In this document: positions 24,873-36,200 of the stretch, piece by piece | Layout of the letters: each line of letters starts with the position of its first letter | How positions within the stretch are numbered: position 1 is the first letter of the stretch | Source of the DNA: Mesodorylaimus sp. YZB2_4 | Taxonomy: Eukaryota > Nematoda > Enoplea > Dorylaimida > Dorylaimidae | Direction: 5' to 3' | Assembly: GCA_030248295.1 (NCBI GenBank) | Contig: JASANH010000966.1 | Coordinates: 186,001 to 250,000 of the forward strand | Length of the DNA: 64,000 nt | Notes under the pieces: generated by a model | Told to the model about the DNA's origin: nothing | What the model saw: only the letters and a program-made list of their open reading frames with translations | Database searches by the model: none | Made by a program: the position numbers and the translations under genes

Positions 24873-26041
24873 GGTATAGTCGCAAGACTTGCCAGCTCCA
24901 GTCGGAGTTTTTGGTCGGCCACATTCTCTCCCAGGCCCTAGGCATGGCTGCACCCTCAATGATGTTCCCAGGGTAGTGTGCACTGGGGGCACCTGTGAAT
25001 TGCAGTATACCGTGTCCCAGCCCGCGGACATCCTGTCATAGTGTGAAGAGGAAGAAACTTGAAACTGTGCTCACTGAATGAATTCCGCGTCCTAAAAGCG
25101 GGAATGAGCTGACTTTTAGAATAAAATAAACCGTCATGATGCCAAACTGACGATGAGCTGCACATTTTAATCCCCTTGTTATCCCTCAATTTCTTGGGCC
25201 AATTTGAAAGATAGCATTTTCCCCACAGTATTAATTTGAGTTTACATTCAAAGCGGTTTGAAAGTTTATGAAAGAACCTTTTATGGAATAACGCAGCAAA
25301 TAAAACGATGGAATCTGGGAAGGCGGCATCCGCATAGCGTGCACTAATAGAACTTCCCCGGTCTCCCAGTCAGGGGATCGTCTACCGTCTTCGCGAGCAG
25401 GTACGTTTAAACAGGTGAAGTCCACCTTCACAATACGTTTTCAATTTCCATCTCCATCAGATTCAATGCCCCTACGAAGATATTATTCGGAATACCACTC
25501 TGGAAGGAGCAAACAAAATGGAGAGCGCAATGCAGATTCCCACCATTGGCACACACATATGATGTGACAGAGCCATTGGTTTGAGCATCATTCACGCATC
25601 GTTCTAATTGATCGCCATGATCGTGACTGCATTGAGCTCATAGCGATCATCTCCTGCGTAGAGCTTGGGGCCTCGACGGCGAGAGCGCTTACAGTCTGCC
25701 ACAAGAGAAGTTTGAAAGACGATCCCAAAGGCAGCATGGCGACTAATCCTAGAATAAGCAGCAGCCTCGCAAGATGTTGTAGCGTAGGCAGTTCAGTGCT
25801 GACAATGCATTCTTGACGAGTCATCTGAGTCATCCACATTGCTAACGTCGCCAGTTGACACAGCTCCTGATTCAGTTTGCAAACAGCCTGAAGTTGTACA
25901 CGACACCGTCTTCTAGGTGTGCCAGACTGGTCATGGTTGCAGGACGAGTCTATCCCACCCTGAGTTTGTTGAGTCAACAGAACGTACGGTACGCTAACTC
26001 TGACCGATTGTGATAGGATAACTGCAATCCTCTGCCTGCGG

Positions 26042-26125
26042 GCCTTGGCGAGTCGGAGAGAATGATCGATACTCTCCCCTGGCTGGGAGACGCCAAGCTC
26101 TTCGGTTGATGTTTCAGCCATAATA
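26042..26125 (-). repeat. Dispersed repeat C, copy 2
   Basis: This is the best-matched partner of 24790-24872, sharing CCTGGCTGGGAGACGCCA and GGTTGATGTTTCAGCC. Read on the minus strand it opens with ATGGCTGAAACATCAACC, which creates a spurious long reading frame. Confidence 0.7.
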
Positions 26126-28020
26126 CACCAGTCTGAGATGTTTTGCCAGGCATGGTTGCATAACTGTGTTTGGAAAGTTCATCTGACATCAGACCTGTCG
26201 GACGATACGGCTGGCTGTGTTTTTCGGATGGTCTGTTCGGGAGCTACAAGTTATGTTGAGACGACGAGCACCCTTGCAGTCGAGGTCGTTCCTGAAAGCC
26301 TCTGTTGCACAGGTCGACGCGGGAATCGCTTGCACCGTGTACGTATCATGTCTGACATGGGAGCCTGCTACTAGTTCGGGCAGGCATAAAAGCCAATCAG
26401 GCGGTCACTTCCGTATTATCAACTCGAAATCACCACCAGATCACCAGACTAATCCGAGGATCTGGTGCAGCTGGGGTATGCTCTGTAATATGTATGCCCG
26501 AATGCACAGCTCCCGATCCCCATCGGCAGAAAGCGCGAAATAAGTGCTTTTTGCCTCACATAGGAATCTTTCTCGAAGGAGCATCGTGCCCAGATTTCGA
26601 GTGCTGCCACTCGAGACGAGTGGCCAAGTCTCGAAGAATGTATTATTGGCATGAAGCAGTGGAAGCAAAGTAAACTGCTACGCCTGCAGCCACGGCACCC
26701 CGTGCGGCCCTTGTGCAAGTACTGTACACACCCTCCATCTGATGCATGCTCGAACTGGTCTCCAATGTTGCAATCAATATGTTATACGTCTCAGTCTCTA
26801 ATCCACCGCTGGTGGGTGATACCCTCACGATTAGCTGCCGCTTTTAAATTACCAGATGAGTCTGTACAAAACTAAAACTGGCTGATCCATAAGATCGAAT
26901 GCCTTATCTTTGCAGGGCAATTAACGTGCACCCATCACTACTCGAGAGTCAAAGAAGGTGACTCACGGCAACAGAACTGATAACATAGCACGGGTGACTC
27001 ATCAGGCCATAAGCACCATGCTAATCGCAGATCATCACCGACCGTGACTCTGCTCTTCTTTCCCCACGTGGGCCTTAAATGCCCCTGCCGATATCATCTC
27101 TCGATCCACTTTCTGCTCAACAACCCTTTTCAAAACCTAATCGAGCTGTCCAATCGCACACGCAGACCATACACCATAAACACCCCCCCCCCCCCACGCC
27201 GACACTTTACATCCAGTCAAGCCCACTATCGTCCAGAAAGCATTAAAAGCGTTTTTGCAGGTTGGCCTGGCAATCCTTTGCAATTTGTAATAGCATTCCA
27301 GGAATGCATTCTCTGCGAGTACACATTATTTTCGGTGCACCACCCATCCGCTAGAAGATACAAGTGATAAAAAGTGTGTTGAAAAATTACTCTAGCCAAC
27401 ATATGTTGGCTCAAAAGACACCCCCGCCTCCGAGCAGGAGCATCGTAAGGCCATAGTCTTTGCTTTATCAGCCGGAAATTTATAAAGCATTGGGCCGACA
27501 TGATTCATAGGCACGGGATATCTAAAAAGGTCACTGCCCTTTTTATGCTTATGGAACCGTGAATAGCCCAATGACGTCCCCCCCATCACTCTAATTCTGG
27601 CAAGCTCGATGGGGGCCCTCGAGGCAGCTAACGAGTGTCATCTGAAGTACCCTCATCAAAGTCCAATTGTTACTTGCTCAACCATTTTTACGACACTTTT
27701 CCTTTTTTATCCTAAACTAATTTCCCGCCCTCCCCTTCCCTCGCCACTTCACATCCCCCGGGCCTAACTTGTAAAACGACTCGAGCTACCAACAAAACGT
27801 TCCTCGAATTTCAATATATCAACAGGAGACACGCATAAAACGCGGGTCATACAAGCAATGTCAATGCTTTCAATTGAAATGTACTGAAAATACATTTTTC
27901 GCAGCGGCGAAATTTGAATTTGCACGGCTCAAAAATAGAATTATAAACTCAATTAGCATAACTATGCACTGGCGTTATAACACTAGCCTAGACTACACAC
28001 TGACAATAGCACGCACTCAA

Positions 28021-29010
28021 CTAGGCGAGAATGGCAGGAATTAAGAAAACGCATAAAAAGTGAAAAAAGAAAAAACTACTTCCGCCACTGGCGAAAATCG
28101 TGTTGGCCTTGTTCGAAGAAGTTGGTCCTCGTCGAATATGCCGACTACACTCGGCTCCTTTGCACTGACTCGATTCGATGGCCTCGTCCTCGGTGACAGG
28201 TTTCAAATAATCCGATCTCAATGAATCTGACAAGGACGGCACGGCAGTGACACTAGCAATAATCTCGTTCATTGTGAATGAGTGATCGCCCCGTTCAATT
28301 TCCATCGCATTCTCTCCCCTCGCCGCTTGAGCTTTATCGAAAAGTGTGTCCTTTTCGGTGTCGACTCGTTGATTAAAAGCTGATTGAGTCTTTTGGTTGG
28401 CGTCATCTCCGAATGTCAAATCGTTTTCGAAATCCGTATCCACAACGAGCGATGTTTCCGGATCGATGACAGCACCATGATCGGACGTACTCGTATCGTC
28501 TTTGGTGTGACCCGTGGAAATCGAAGACTCGGGAATAGTAGAAGGCTGGAAGGCAGTGGTCGAAGATGCCACACTGCTGGTTTCTTGACCAGTGCTCGGG
28601 GCCATGGCAGCAGACACCCTTTGGTTCAGTTCGTCTTCATCATCGAAGTAATCGTCGTCGGAAGGAGTCAATAAGTGGTCATTGCAGAAATCCTTAGTAT
28701 TGCACCAGCACTTGTCCACAGTCACCTTCTCCTCCTTGACATAATCAGCCACACACCTCGTTCCTCTCTCCCACACCACATCGCCAGCATAAGAGCAGGA
28801 GAAATAATCGCCGCTGACCGGGTGTCGAATGGCTGCGCATGTGGGGACCACCCTCTCGCCATCGATCCGATCAGTCGCGTTCAATTCGCACACTCCACCC
28901 GCACACTTGGCGATCCCACGATCCGTGTTGCACTTACATTTCAAGGCCACACCTGTGCACACCAGCCAGGCGGCAAGCACAGTCCACGTCGGTAATGAGC
29001 TGCCCTTCAT
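28021..29010 (-). CDS. Ly6/three-finger domain protein, secreted and probably GPI-anchored
   Basis: This is a single-exon gene of 329 residues. A signal peptide (residues 1 to about 22, hydrophobic WTVLAAWLVCTGVAL) is followed by ten cysteines at 25, 27, 36, 41, 58, 72, 86, 101, 103 and 109, ending CWCNTKDFCND. That spacing is typical of the Ly6/uPAR/activin-receptor ectodomain fold. Next comes a long acidic, Ser/Thr-rich stalk (about 110-290) that is likely O-glycosylated. The C-terminus has small residues (ASGGSS) and then a hydrophobic tail (FFFFHFLCVFLIPAILA) with nothing after it, as in GPI-anchor signals. Related proteins act as receptor modulators or adhesion proteins, but this one matches none I can name. 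It could also be a type I membrane protein with no cytoplasmic part. Confidence 0.72.
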   Translation of the reverse strand: MKGSSLPTWTVLAAWLVCTGVALKCKCNTDRGIAKCAGGVCELNATDRIDGERVVPTCAAIRHPVSGDYFSCSYAGDVVWERGTRCVADYVKEEKVTVDKCWCNTKDFCNDHLLTPSDDDYFDDEDELNQRVSAAMAPSTGQETSSVASSTTAFQPSTIPESSISTGHTKDDTSTSDHGAVIDPETSLVVDTDFENDLTFGDDANQKTQSAFNQRVDTEKDTLFDKAQAARGENAMEIERGDHSFTMNEIIASVTAVPSLSDSLRSDYLKPVTEDEAIESSQCKGAECSRHIRRGPTSSNKANTIFASGGSSFFFFHFLCVFLIPAILA

Positions 29011-30181
29011 GGCGGTTGTATATCATTCATTCGAGACTACCTTTCTTTCGTGTCCAAAAAACCTGAAGGAACCTGCTCTCTCGAGGTCGACTGGTCGCTT
29101 CAGGCAACAAGATCGACTGGCAGCAACCACTGCCGATGTACACGTGGGGTCGGGCGGGCGGCCCGTCTACGTATATTCTATACACGGCACGGCCAGTTGG
29201 CGGGGCTTTTAACCAAGCGAGCAACGTCGACAACGACGTGTGTGGTACAAACGAATGGAGACGACGACGAGGAAAAAGTTTGGTCTTTTATATAATTCCA
29301 AGCGGCAAATGTCTGAAAAAGTGGATCAGTCTTTAGCTAAGCTGCTTTTTGCAGCTTGTCCTATCTAGAAAATAGGTAGCGCACACTCGATCACTCGCAC
29401 GCCTGATTCATACATAGGCATATAAAAAATGGCCTACTCTACTCCGTGTGCATATTTCATGGCACTTATTACCTCCTCCACCAACTGGTTGCTTGCTCGA
29501 AATATGAATTCATGAGCGCGGCGAGCGGGGTGTACGAGATTGCCAGACCCGTGTCAGCACACATTCTCTACAACACACCTTGCTAACATTAGCAGCCGCC
29601 AGTCACTGCCTCCTTTTCTCCTAAACAACACTTCTAAGAGGCAAAAACATGATTCGCAAAAAGACTTCGCCCCGCGCCCATCAATCTCCCTCATCTCAAT
29701 CTTGAGTAAAAAGGTCAGATAAAATCTTACGACACGCCTCGCCTTACAAGAGTTTTTTCGCCTTTCTATACTGACCTAGCTTTCCCTGCTCAACGTCCTT
29801 TTTTAATCACGGATTAAAACTATGAAAACGCACTTTCGAGCCCGATATGGAATGATACACTTGTAGTGACAAGGAGAGCCTCCATACCAACCGCCATGTT
29901 TGAAGGCATATCATTCACTCAGTGACGCAGGCGGTACATCAAAACTACGTCAATAATGCAAATACTGAAAAACAAACAGAACGCCCGGATTTAAACACCA
30001 CCGACTGTCCTCCTTGCAACGCCGCTGGCAAACGTGTAATATGAAACTGGAAAGTGTCCTATTACAATCCTAACTCAAAGAAATTGCCTCTCCCATCAAT
30101 TCAGTGCATGTAAAACAGAACACGAACCAAAACGCAAGGAAAACCTGAAAACCATATCCATCGATCGAATAACTAAAATGC
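29011..30181. other. Intergenic region, Ly6-like gene to TRIP13
   Basis: It holds the promoter side of the Ly6-like gene and the 3' flank of TRIP13. Open frames here are short and overlapping. No gene or RNA is recognised. Confidence 0.5.
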
Positions 30182-32568
30182 CTAGGCAACCGTTGCATTT
30201 CTGCCCGGGGACAAGGGAAGTAAATTATTAGTTTCTGGTGCGATTTCAACATTTTCAGAATTTTTTCCGTTCTCCAATTGCTTCGAAGCCGCGTATGCCA
30301 AGGCGTCAATAAATTCTTCCAAAGTGACCGACTCGTGCTGAAAGTACAAATGTCACAAACAATGTTTGACTGAAACAATGATGGATGCAACTTTGTCAAC
30401 CAAGCATAGATAGTACTGGACTACAATACTCCAAAGAGAAGCATCCGACCGTCTAGTCTATAATCTTAGCGAAATAAAAATCAATAAAACATTTCACTCA
30501 CCGGTGCCAGCTTGAACGCATGCGCAAGTAATGGCAGCTTCCGAATCGTCCGACCGCTGAGCCCGGTGCATTGCCTGAAAAGGATTCAATAAATCACAAT
30601 TACAAGCAGACTAAACAGGAAATTGGACTCACTGGCTGATTTGAGACAATTTTGTTGTCAATCGGACTGATTCCTGTTCGCCATGGCCTTGAACGATGTC
30701 GGCGAAGAGAGTACGGGACAAGTTGACCGAAGTAGCAGCGATGATACCAGCCTGAAACAAGTGCATGATGTGAATAGGAAAAGATAAGGCCAGGGCATAC
30801 TAACCCGTCCCAATTCAAGAATGGCTTCGTAGAATATCGAATAGATGGCAGCCGAAGACGGGACCCCAATGTACTGCTTGATGTCAGCACGATCGAGAAA
30901 CGCGGGGTCCACTGCTTCTGGAATATTGCTCTGAAAAAAACATGTTCTGCATCAGAAGAATCCTATTTTAGATATCCCAGGTCGTGGCCTAGCGGGTAGC
31001 CGCATGCCTCTCACGCTTACTAGGGGGGTTCGACTCCCGCTTGAGTAAAAAGTGATTGCCAAATGTATGTTTCTTAGCCCTCAAGTGCGCTACACGAGTA
31101 TGGGTCTTGGCTATGAAATAAGTATGACATACACGAGTATGGGTCTTGGCTATGAAATAAGTATGACATAACATATACAGTACAGCCAAAGCCTTTCGCC
31201 AGGATCGATAGCTGATTGGCAGTGTACACGTGTTTGGATGGGACGGAGGACCCACATACATGAGTACACTGCCGTCGTCCCCTCGGTCCCGTTCCCCAAA
31301 CGATCAACTCTCACCGTGGTTAGCACCAGCACATTGGGCCATCTTCTGATGTAATCGATCTGCGTCAAAAGCGCATTCACAACTCGCACTGCATCCGATG
31401 GTTCATTGCCAGAAAGTGCCTGTTTCCTGGCCACTGTCAAACTCTCGACTTCATCGATCAATACAATCAACAGTGATGATTCATCTTCCAGTAATTCGTG
31501 AATCTTGGCGAACATTTTGGTCACTAGCTTTCCGCTCTAAATATATGTAAATCCGAGATAATGATTTGATGTACCCCTAACTGCCTTCTTACCTCAGAGA
31601 ACCACTTCGAGAACAAACTATGACTATTGACCTCCAAAAAACGACCACTTCGGTAACGGTTGTTCATTCGAATGCAAAGTTTTTGTGCGATAGCCTTGCA
31701 CAGACTTGTCTTTCCAGTTCCGGGCGGGCCTAAAAAGTATCGGCTTGGCAATCGAATCAACAATAATGGCAATCAATTTACCATGAAAGAGCAACATTCG
31801 ATTACACGTCACGACGTAAGGGTCCACTTTGCGATCGGCAAATAACAGCATGGTTTCTGCATAGTTGAGCATCTGAAATACCAAAAAATATTCTAAGGTT
31901 GAGAGTAGCAGCCACCCGCTCACTCATTCGCACCTGTTCTTTCACGTCCGAATCAAAAACCAAATTTTCCCAAAGTCCTTCAAACTCCTTATTCGGGAGA
32001 ACCCAATGTCGACCAGCCGGCGGCGCATCGTCGTCGGCTTCGTATTCTAGAAAAAACCTTTCGCAAAAATTTATTCGAAACTAGGAACTATTTGATATAC
32101 CTAACGCTTCCATCGCGGGATCATCCGAGATGACTCGATAAATGTGAATTCGACAAGAACTGACGAGCCCACTGGTGAGGGGGATTTTCTGAAGAGAAAC
32201 CGGACTGAAAACAGCAGAACATAGAACAAAATTAGAATTGCAGATTACCTCATTGTGTCTATAGCTCGGCGCAAAGATGCTAATTTTCTCCACGTGGTCG
32301 TCCAGAAATCGACTACTAAAGTGGTATCGATGAAAAACGTGGTTATTGTAAATAGCTGATTTTTCGCGCAAAATACTCCGTACGCATGTTTCAATATCGC
32401 TTTTCGCTGCCGAGCTAAAAGACGCGTCGAATCTCTCGTAATGTAAAGTTACCTAGACCACAATGGCAAATGACAAAAAAGAACACACCTTTTCGACGAT
32501 TGCAAAACTTCGACGTGAACTGAAAACCCTTTCGCACTGGTAAGGACAGATTGATTAAGCGCGCTCAT
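30182..32568 (-). CDS. TRIP13: TRIP13/PCH2 AAA+ ATPase
   Basis: TRIP13 (PCH-2) unfolds HORMA-domain proteins such as MAD2 with the adaptor p31comet, and so controls the spindle checkpoint and meiotic recombination. Eleven exons: 32568-32489, 32414-32249, 32188-32101, 32046-31934, 31872-31782, 31729-31593, 31536-31315, 30930-30805, 30751-30633, 30574-30502, 30337-30182, giving 456 residues (human 432). The Walker A motif GPPGTGK is at 180-186, Walker B LIDEVES around Asp253 and Glu254, followed by [27 protein letters not shown] and the sensor-2 region [16 protein letters not shown]. The N-terminal HORMA-recognition domain is less conserved. The C-terminal tail is longer than in human. Intron 7 holds a full SINE copy. 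Confidence 0.96.
30983..31169 (+). mobile_element. SINE family 1, most complete copy, tRNA-derived
   Basis: An A-box (TGGCCTAGCGGGTA) at about 30987 and a B-box (GGTTCGACTCC) at about 31027 form a tRNA-like head, with CTCTCAC in the anticodon position as in tRNA-Glu. A body follows that is shared, in inverse orientation, with 63041-63205 and 18900-18992. The body ends in a direct duplication of 39 bp (31092-31130 and 31131-31169). The element is inside TRIP13 intron 7, opposite in sense to the gene. Confidence 0.8.
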
Positions 32569-33232
32569 CTTCAATTGAATCTGATAACGGTTTCTAACCC
32601 TTAAAACAAAGGAAAAGGGCCCGCTCAAACAAAATCAAAAAGCAGGACGTTCTTGGCAACACAATTGTTCCCTTTTTTCTTACCAGAAGTATCGATCGTT
32701 CTTTCAAGACTACTTTAACAAGGACCACACACACAAATTTTAAAACAATCAAAATGGTATTCAATGTCAAAACTTGTCAAAACTCTATATCAGAAGCGGA
32801 AAGAAACGCTCGGCTGGCTGACACACGCCATGTTTGAACTCTTTTGAACCTCTGCCGCGTTATTTTGGCGGGTCCAGCAGACAATTTGCGCTAAGAGGTA
32901 TTTTGAAATGGTCCTCTCGGGCCATGAGATGTGTGCGCGGCCCATGGCGGAAATATTTCGCACAGCGGTTTTCATCTTTGCTACTATCTTTCCTCGTCAT
33001 GACGAAACACTGGCGAGAGTTGGTGATCAGTAAAAGTGGGCGGATACGCCCGTAGTTCGCGAGTACCTAGGGTCATTTTTATGCCTGTTTTGATGTAATT
33101 GTCTTGGCGGGTGGAGTTTTATTGCGATGCGATAAACAGTGCTGTTGTGCACCATGTCGACGACTCAGCAAACGATTTTCCTTTTCAGAATATATTCGCA
33201 GATTTCGCAGTGCTCGTGTGTATCCTACGATA
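32569..33232. promoter_or_regulatory. Divergent promoter region, TRIP13 and UBAP2/Lingerer
   Basis: These 664 bp separate two opposite start codons. A strong acceptor (TTCCTTTTCAG, AG near 33188) is about 45 nt before the Lingerer ATG and could mark a 5'UTR intron or trans-splicing. No core promoter element can be named. Confidence 0.4.
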
Positions 33233-36200
33233 ATGGGAAAAATAACAGATACGGCGGTGACCGCCTCGCGTACAGTAGCGCATACTACAACCCCAAAGGT
33301 GAGGAAAATCTAATAATCGGAGGGTGTGTCATGGTTTTATAACTGCGGGTTTTTCATTGTCGCGGTAGGCTGCGTCAGGGTAGGTTTTTGTGACAGGATG
33401 CATCTCACTGACAGCGAGGGAGAGTTTGCAAGGTTGGGTATACGCCTAATTACGCATGATTTCTGCAGGCTCCGACGAGCGAACAGATTCGTATGGCTCA
33501 GTTGTTGGTAGATCCTAAATCAGAAGATCATTCCAGTCTGAAAGACAAGGTGCACAAGGTACGTCTAGCCATCGCACTTCATCTAATGAAACAGCTGGAG
33601 AGTGCATTTTCGGAGTCCTATTTAGGTAATGGAGTTGACGCGTTGCGACGAGAGCTCGGCATTTATTGCTCTGCACGATTGCGATAACGATGTCGAACAG
33701 GCAGTGGTCAACTTACTGGAAGGAGAACAACAGCAAGTAAGTTCTGCGCTATCGAGTCATAGTTCTTTTCTACCTCAAGAGGATTTTTCTAGGACGAGTG
33801 GATTGTGCAAGAAGGCAAGAAAGCCAAGAAAACTCAGCAGCAGTCGAATGCAGAGGACGACGATGCGGATAGTGGCAAGCCTAATCGTCGTCAGCGTGGA
33901 GGAGGCAGCCGAATCGCCGGTGCAACTGGTGGTTCAGACGGCCCACCACGATTTCGTGGTCGTAACGGCGCTCCTGGACCAGGAAGTATGCTTGTAGAAC
34001 CACGTTCATTGAAACTGGGATCATCGATTTATTTCTGTAGGAGGTGCCATCAACAAAGAAAATGACTCTCGTGGCGATATTGGAGGTGGTGAACGAGGTG
34101 GGTTTTCCAGAGGTCGCGGTCGTGGTGCCAGGGAGAACGGTGATCGAGGTGGCCGAGGTCGCGGATTGGCCATGAGGTACGTCATGCTTTCTTCAGTCTG
34201 CGTTTCATATTTTTATGACGGTGTTCCCGATTTCCAGGGGTGGCCGTCGCGGTGGCGGCAGTGGGTTTAATCAAAACGACGGTGGCGGCTCATTTTCTCA
34301 AATAGACAGTTGGAATTCGGCGGCTCCAGATAGTAACAGTAAGAAAGTACAAGCTGCTGTGTCACTTGTTTCATTAACCATGCTGTGCATATTTTAGCGT
34401 GGGACAACAGCATGGCACTGAGCAATGGACCCGCCGGGGAGTGGGGTAAGCGCAAGACCAACGAGAACAACACGTGGGACAATTCAATGGCTAATACCAA
34501 CGTCGACCTTGACTGGGGCGGTGAGGAGGACTGGTCGAAGGTGAGCTGTATAAATGTGGCCTGAGATAGGTTTTATGGAATTATCCGCGGCGCCAGCCCC
34601 CTGGTTATAATGCTGGTGTCAAATACACACGCGGCAATAACCACGTGGATCTGCAGGCAGACAGTCTTATCTGTTGCGAAATTTCTGAACGTGTCGACTG
34701 TCGTTAAATACAATACAGGGAGACGTACTTAAAAAAATAACCTTTAGTGGGCATCGAACCTTGACCTCTGAAATAACTGGTCCAGCGACTAGCATCTGAC
34801 CTTTGTGGTTCTAAGCCTCTCTTTTCAAAAAACACTCTTCTAATATTTTCCAAATGGAAATATTTTTTCTGAAAACGTGATGCGCCAACTGTGTAGTAGA
34901 ACTGAATTTCCACTCTTGTGAATGATAAGCGATACATGGCGAACGAACTATAAACCGGGCATGATTACCGACTGCCTAGAACCTAATATTTTGGAGCTTC
35001 TTCAGGTTTTTGGTTTTCTTAGGCTATAGTAAGAAATTCATGGATGTAATGCCAATCATGATTTTTCGGGATTAGGAAACCTGCCGCTAATGGAGCGGGA
35101 CCTTAGGTTGTTGGTGTTCCTTGTTAGTTCGTGTTGGCGATACCATGTGATTTGGAGATGGGCATATTGAAACTTTAGGGTTTGCGTTTTCATCTTTAAT
35201 ATGAAGGGAATCGATTGCAGCTTCGTGACGGGATGGTGATCGAACCTAGTTCTACGAATAAAGGTCCAGAAAAGGCCTTGCCGCCGTGCGCTCCACCAAC
35301 CGGTTTGCTTCAATCTGCTTCTCCGGCACCTGCTCCAGCGCCGGCCGAGATATCTCGTGTTCGCGGGGAAAGGTGAGTACTTGGATTCGCCTCCGAATTG
35401 TGCATGGGCTTGCAATCGATAGCGTAAACAGTACGTTGTTTCTGGCTATTTAAGCATTGATGTCAATGCTCTGTTTGGTTCGAATCAACCTGTCCCCCAG
35501 CAACCAGCGCCATCGTCGAGTGTATGGGCAAGTAAGCAAGCAACGGCCGATTTGAAGAATGAGCTTGGCGTAAGTGACTTTTGAATTATGCCTATTTGGT
35601 CTAACTATCCGTTATGCTATTAGATTGGGAAAGGTTCAACGTCTACGATTGCTGAATCGACTAGTCATGCGCACGGCAAGGATTTGGCTCTCTTAAAGTC
35701 AAATGCAGTCAAGGTACATAATAACAAATCAATCTTGGTTTCGTTTTCAAGACATTTGGTGAGTTTAGGTTGAATTACCATCAGCGATGGCTACTGGTTC
35801 GGTTGGTCCGATCGACGTTCAGTTTGGTGACATGACGTTAAATACGGATGCTACGAATGGAGTGTTCGTTTTTAATATGCAGAGTTATCAACATCAAAAC
35901 AAGTATAGAAGGCATGATCGCTTGAAGTCTACGCTGGCTAAGCTTTTTTCAATTTTAGCGGGCAACCAGCGCATAAAGAGCCACCGTTGCAGCAGCGTCC
36001 ACAACAGCACTTGCAACATTCAGCTTATCAAAGAGCGGCTGGTGGTGATCACGTGAACGGTCCTGATTTGTTGAACTCGGCTCGAACAACGGATGCGTTG
36101 TCGAAGAATGATGTGAATTCGCCTCCGTATTCTGGTGCTGGACCGTTTTCGAGTCAGTCTTCTGACCAGCAGGCGCCACTACAGCAGAAGCAGCCGCCGC

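Larger units (their letters stand above)
21431..28020. other. Gene-poor, repeat-rich stretch
   Basis: No gene is supported over 6.6 kb. The longer open frames (for example 23935-24552 plus and 25588-26121 minus) overlap dispersed repeats and match no family I know. Parts of at least three repeat families are present: 22595-22680, 24278-24375, and 24790-24872 with 26042-26125. A minus frame at 21764-21579 upstream of DET1 starts with ATG and is basic, but it has no recognisable domain. A C-run occurs at 27182-27196. Confidence 0.5.

Noticed and set aside
25588-26121. Minus-strand frame of 177 codons with a hydrophobic stretch
   Set aside because: Its first 30 codons are repeat C, which also occurs at 24790 with a broken frame. 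The rest resembles no known protein.
27182-27196. C homopolymer as a regulatory site
   Set aside because: It is a simple run with no supporting context.
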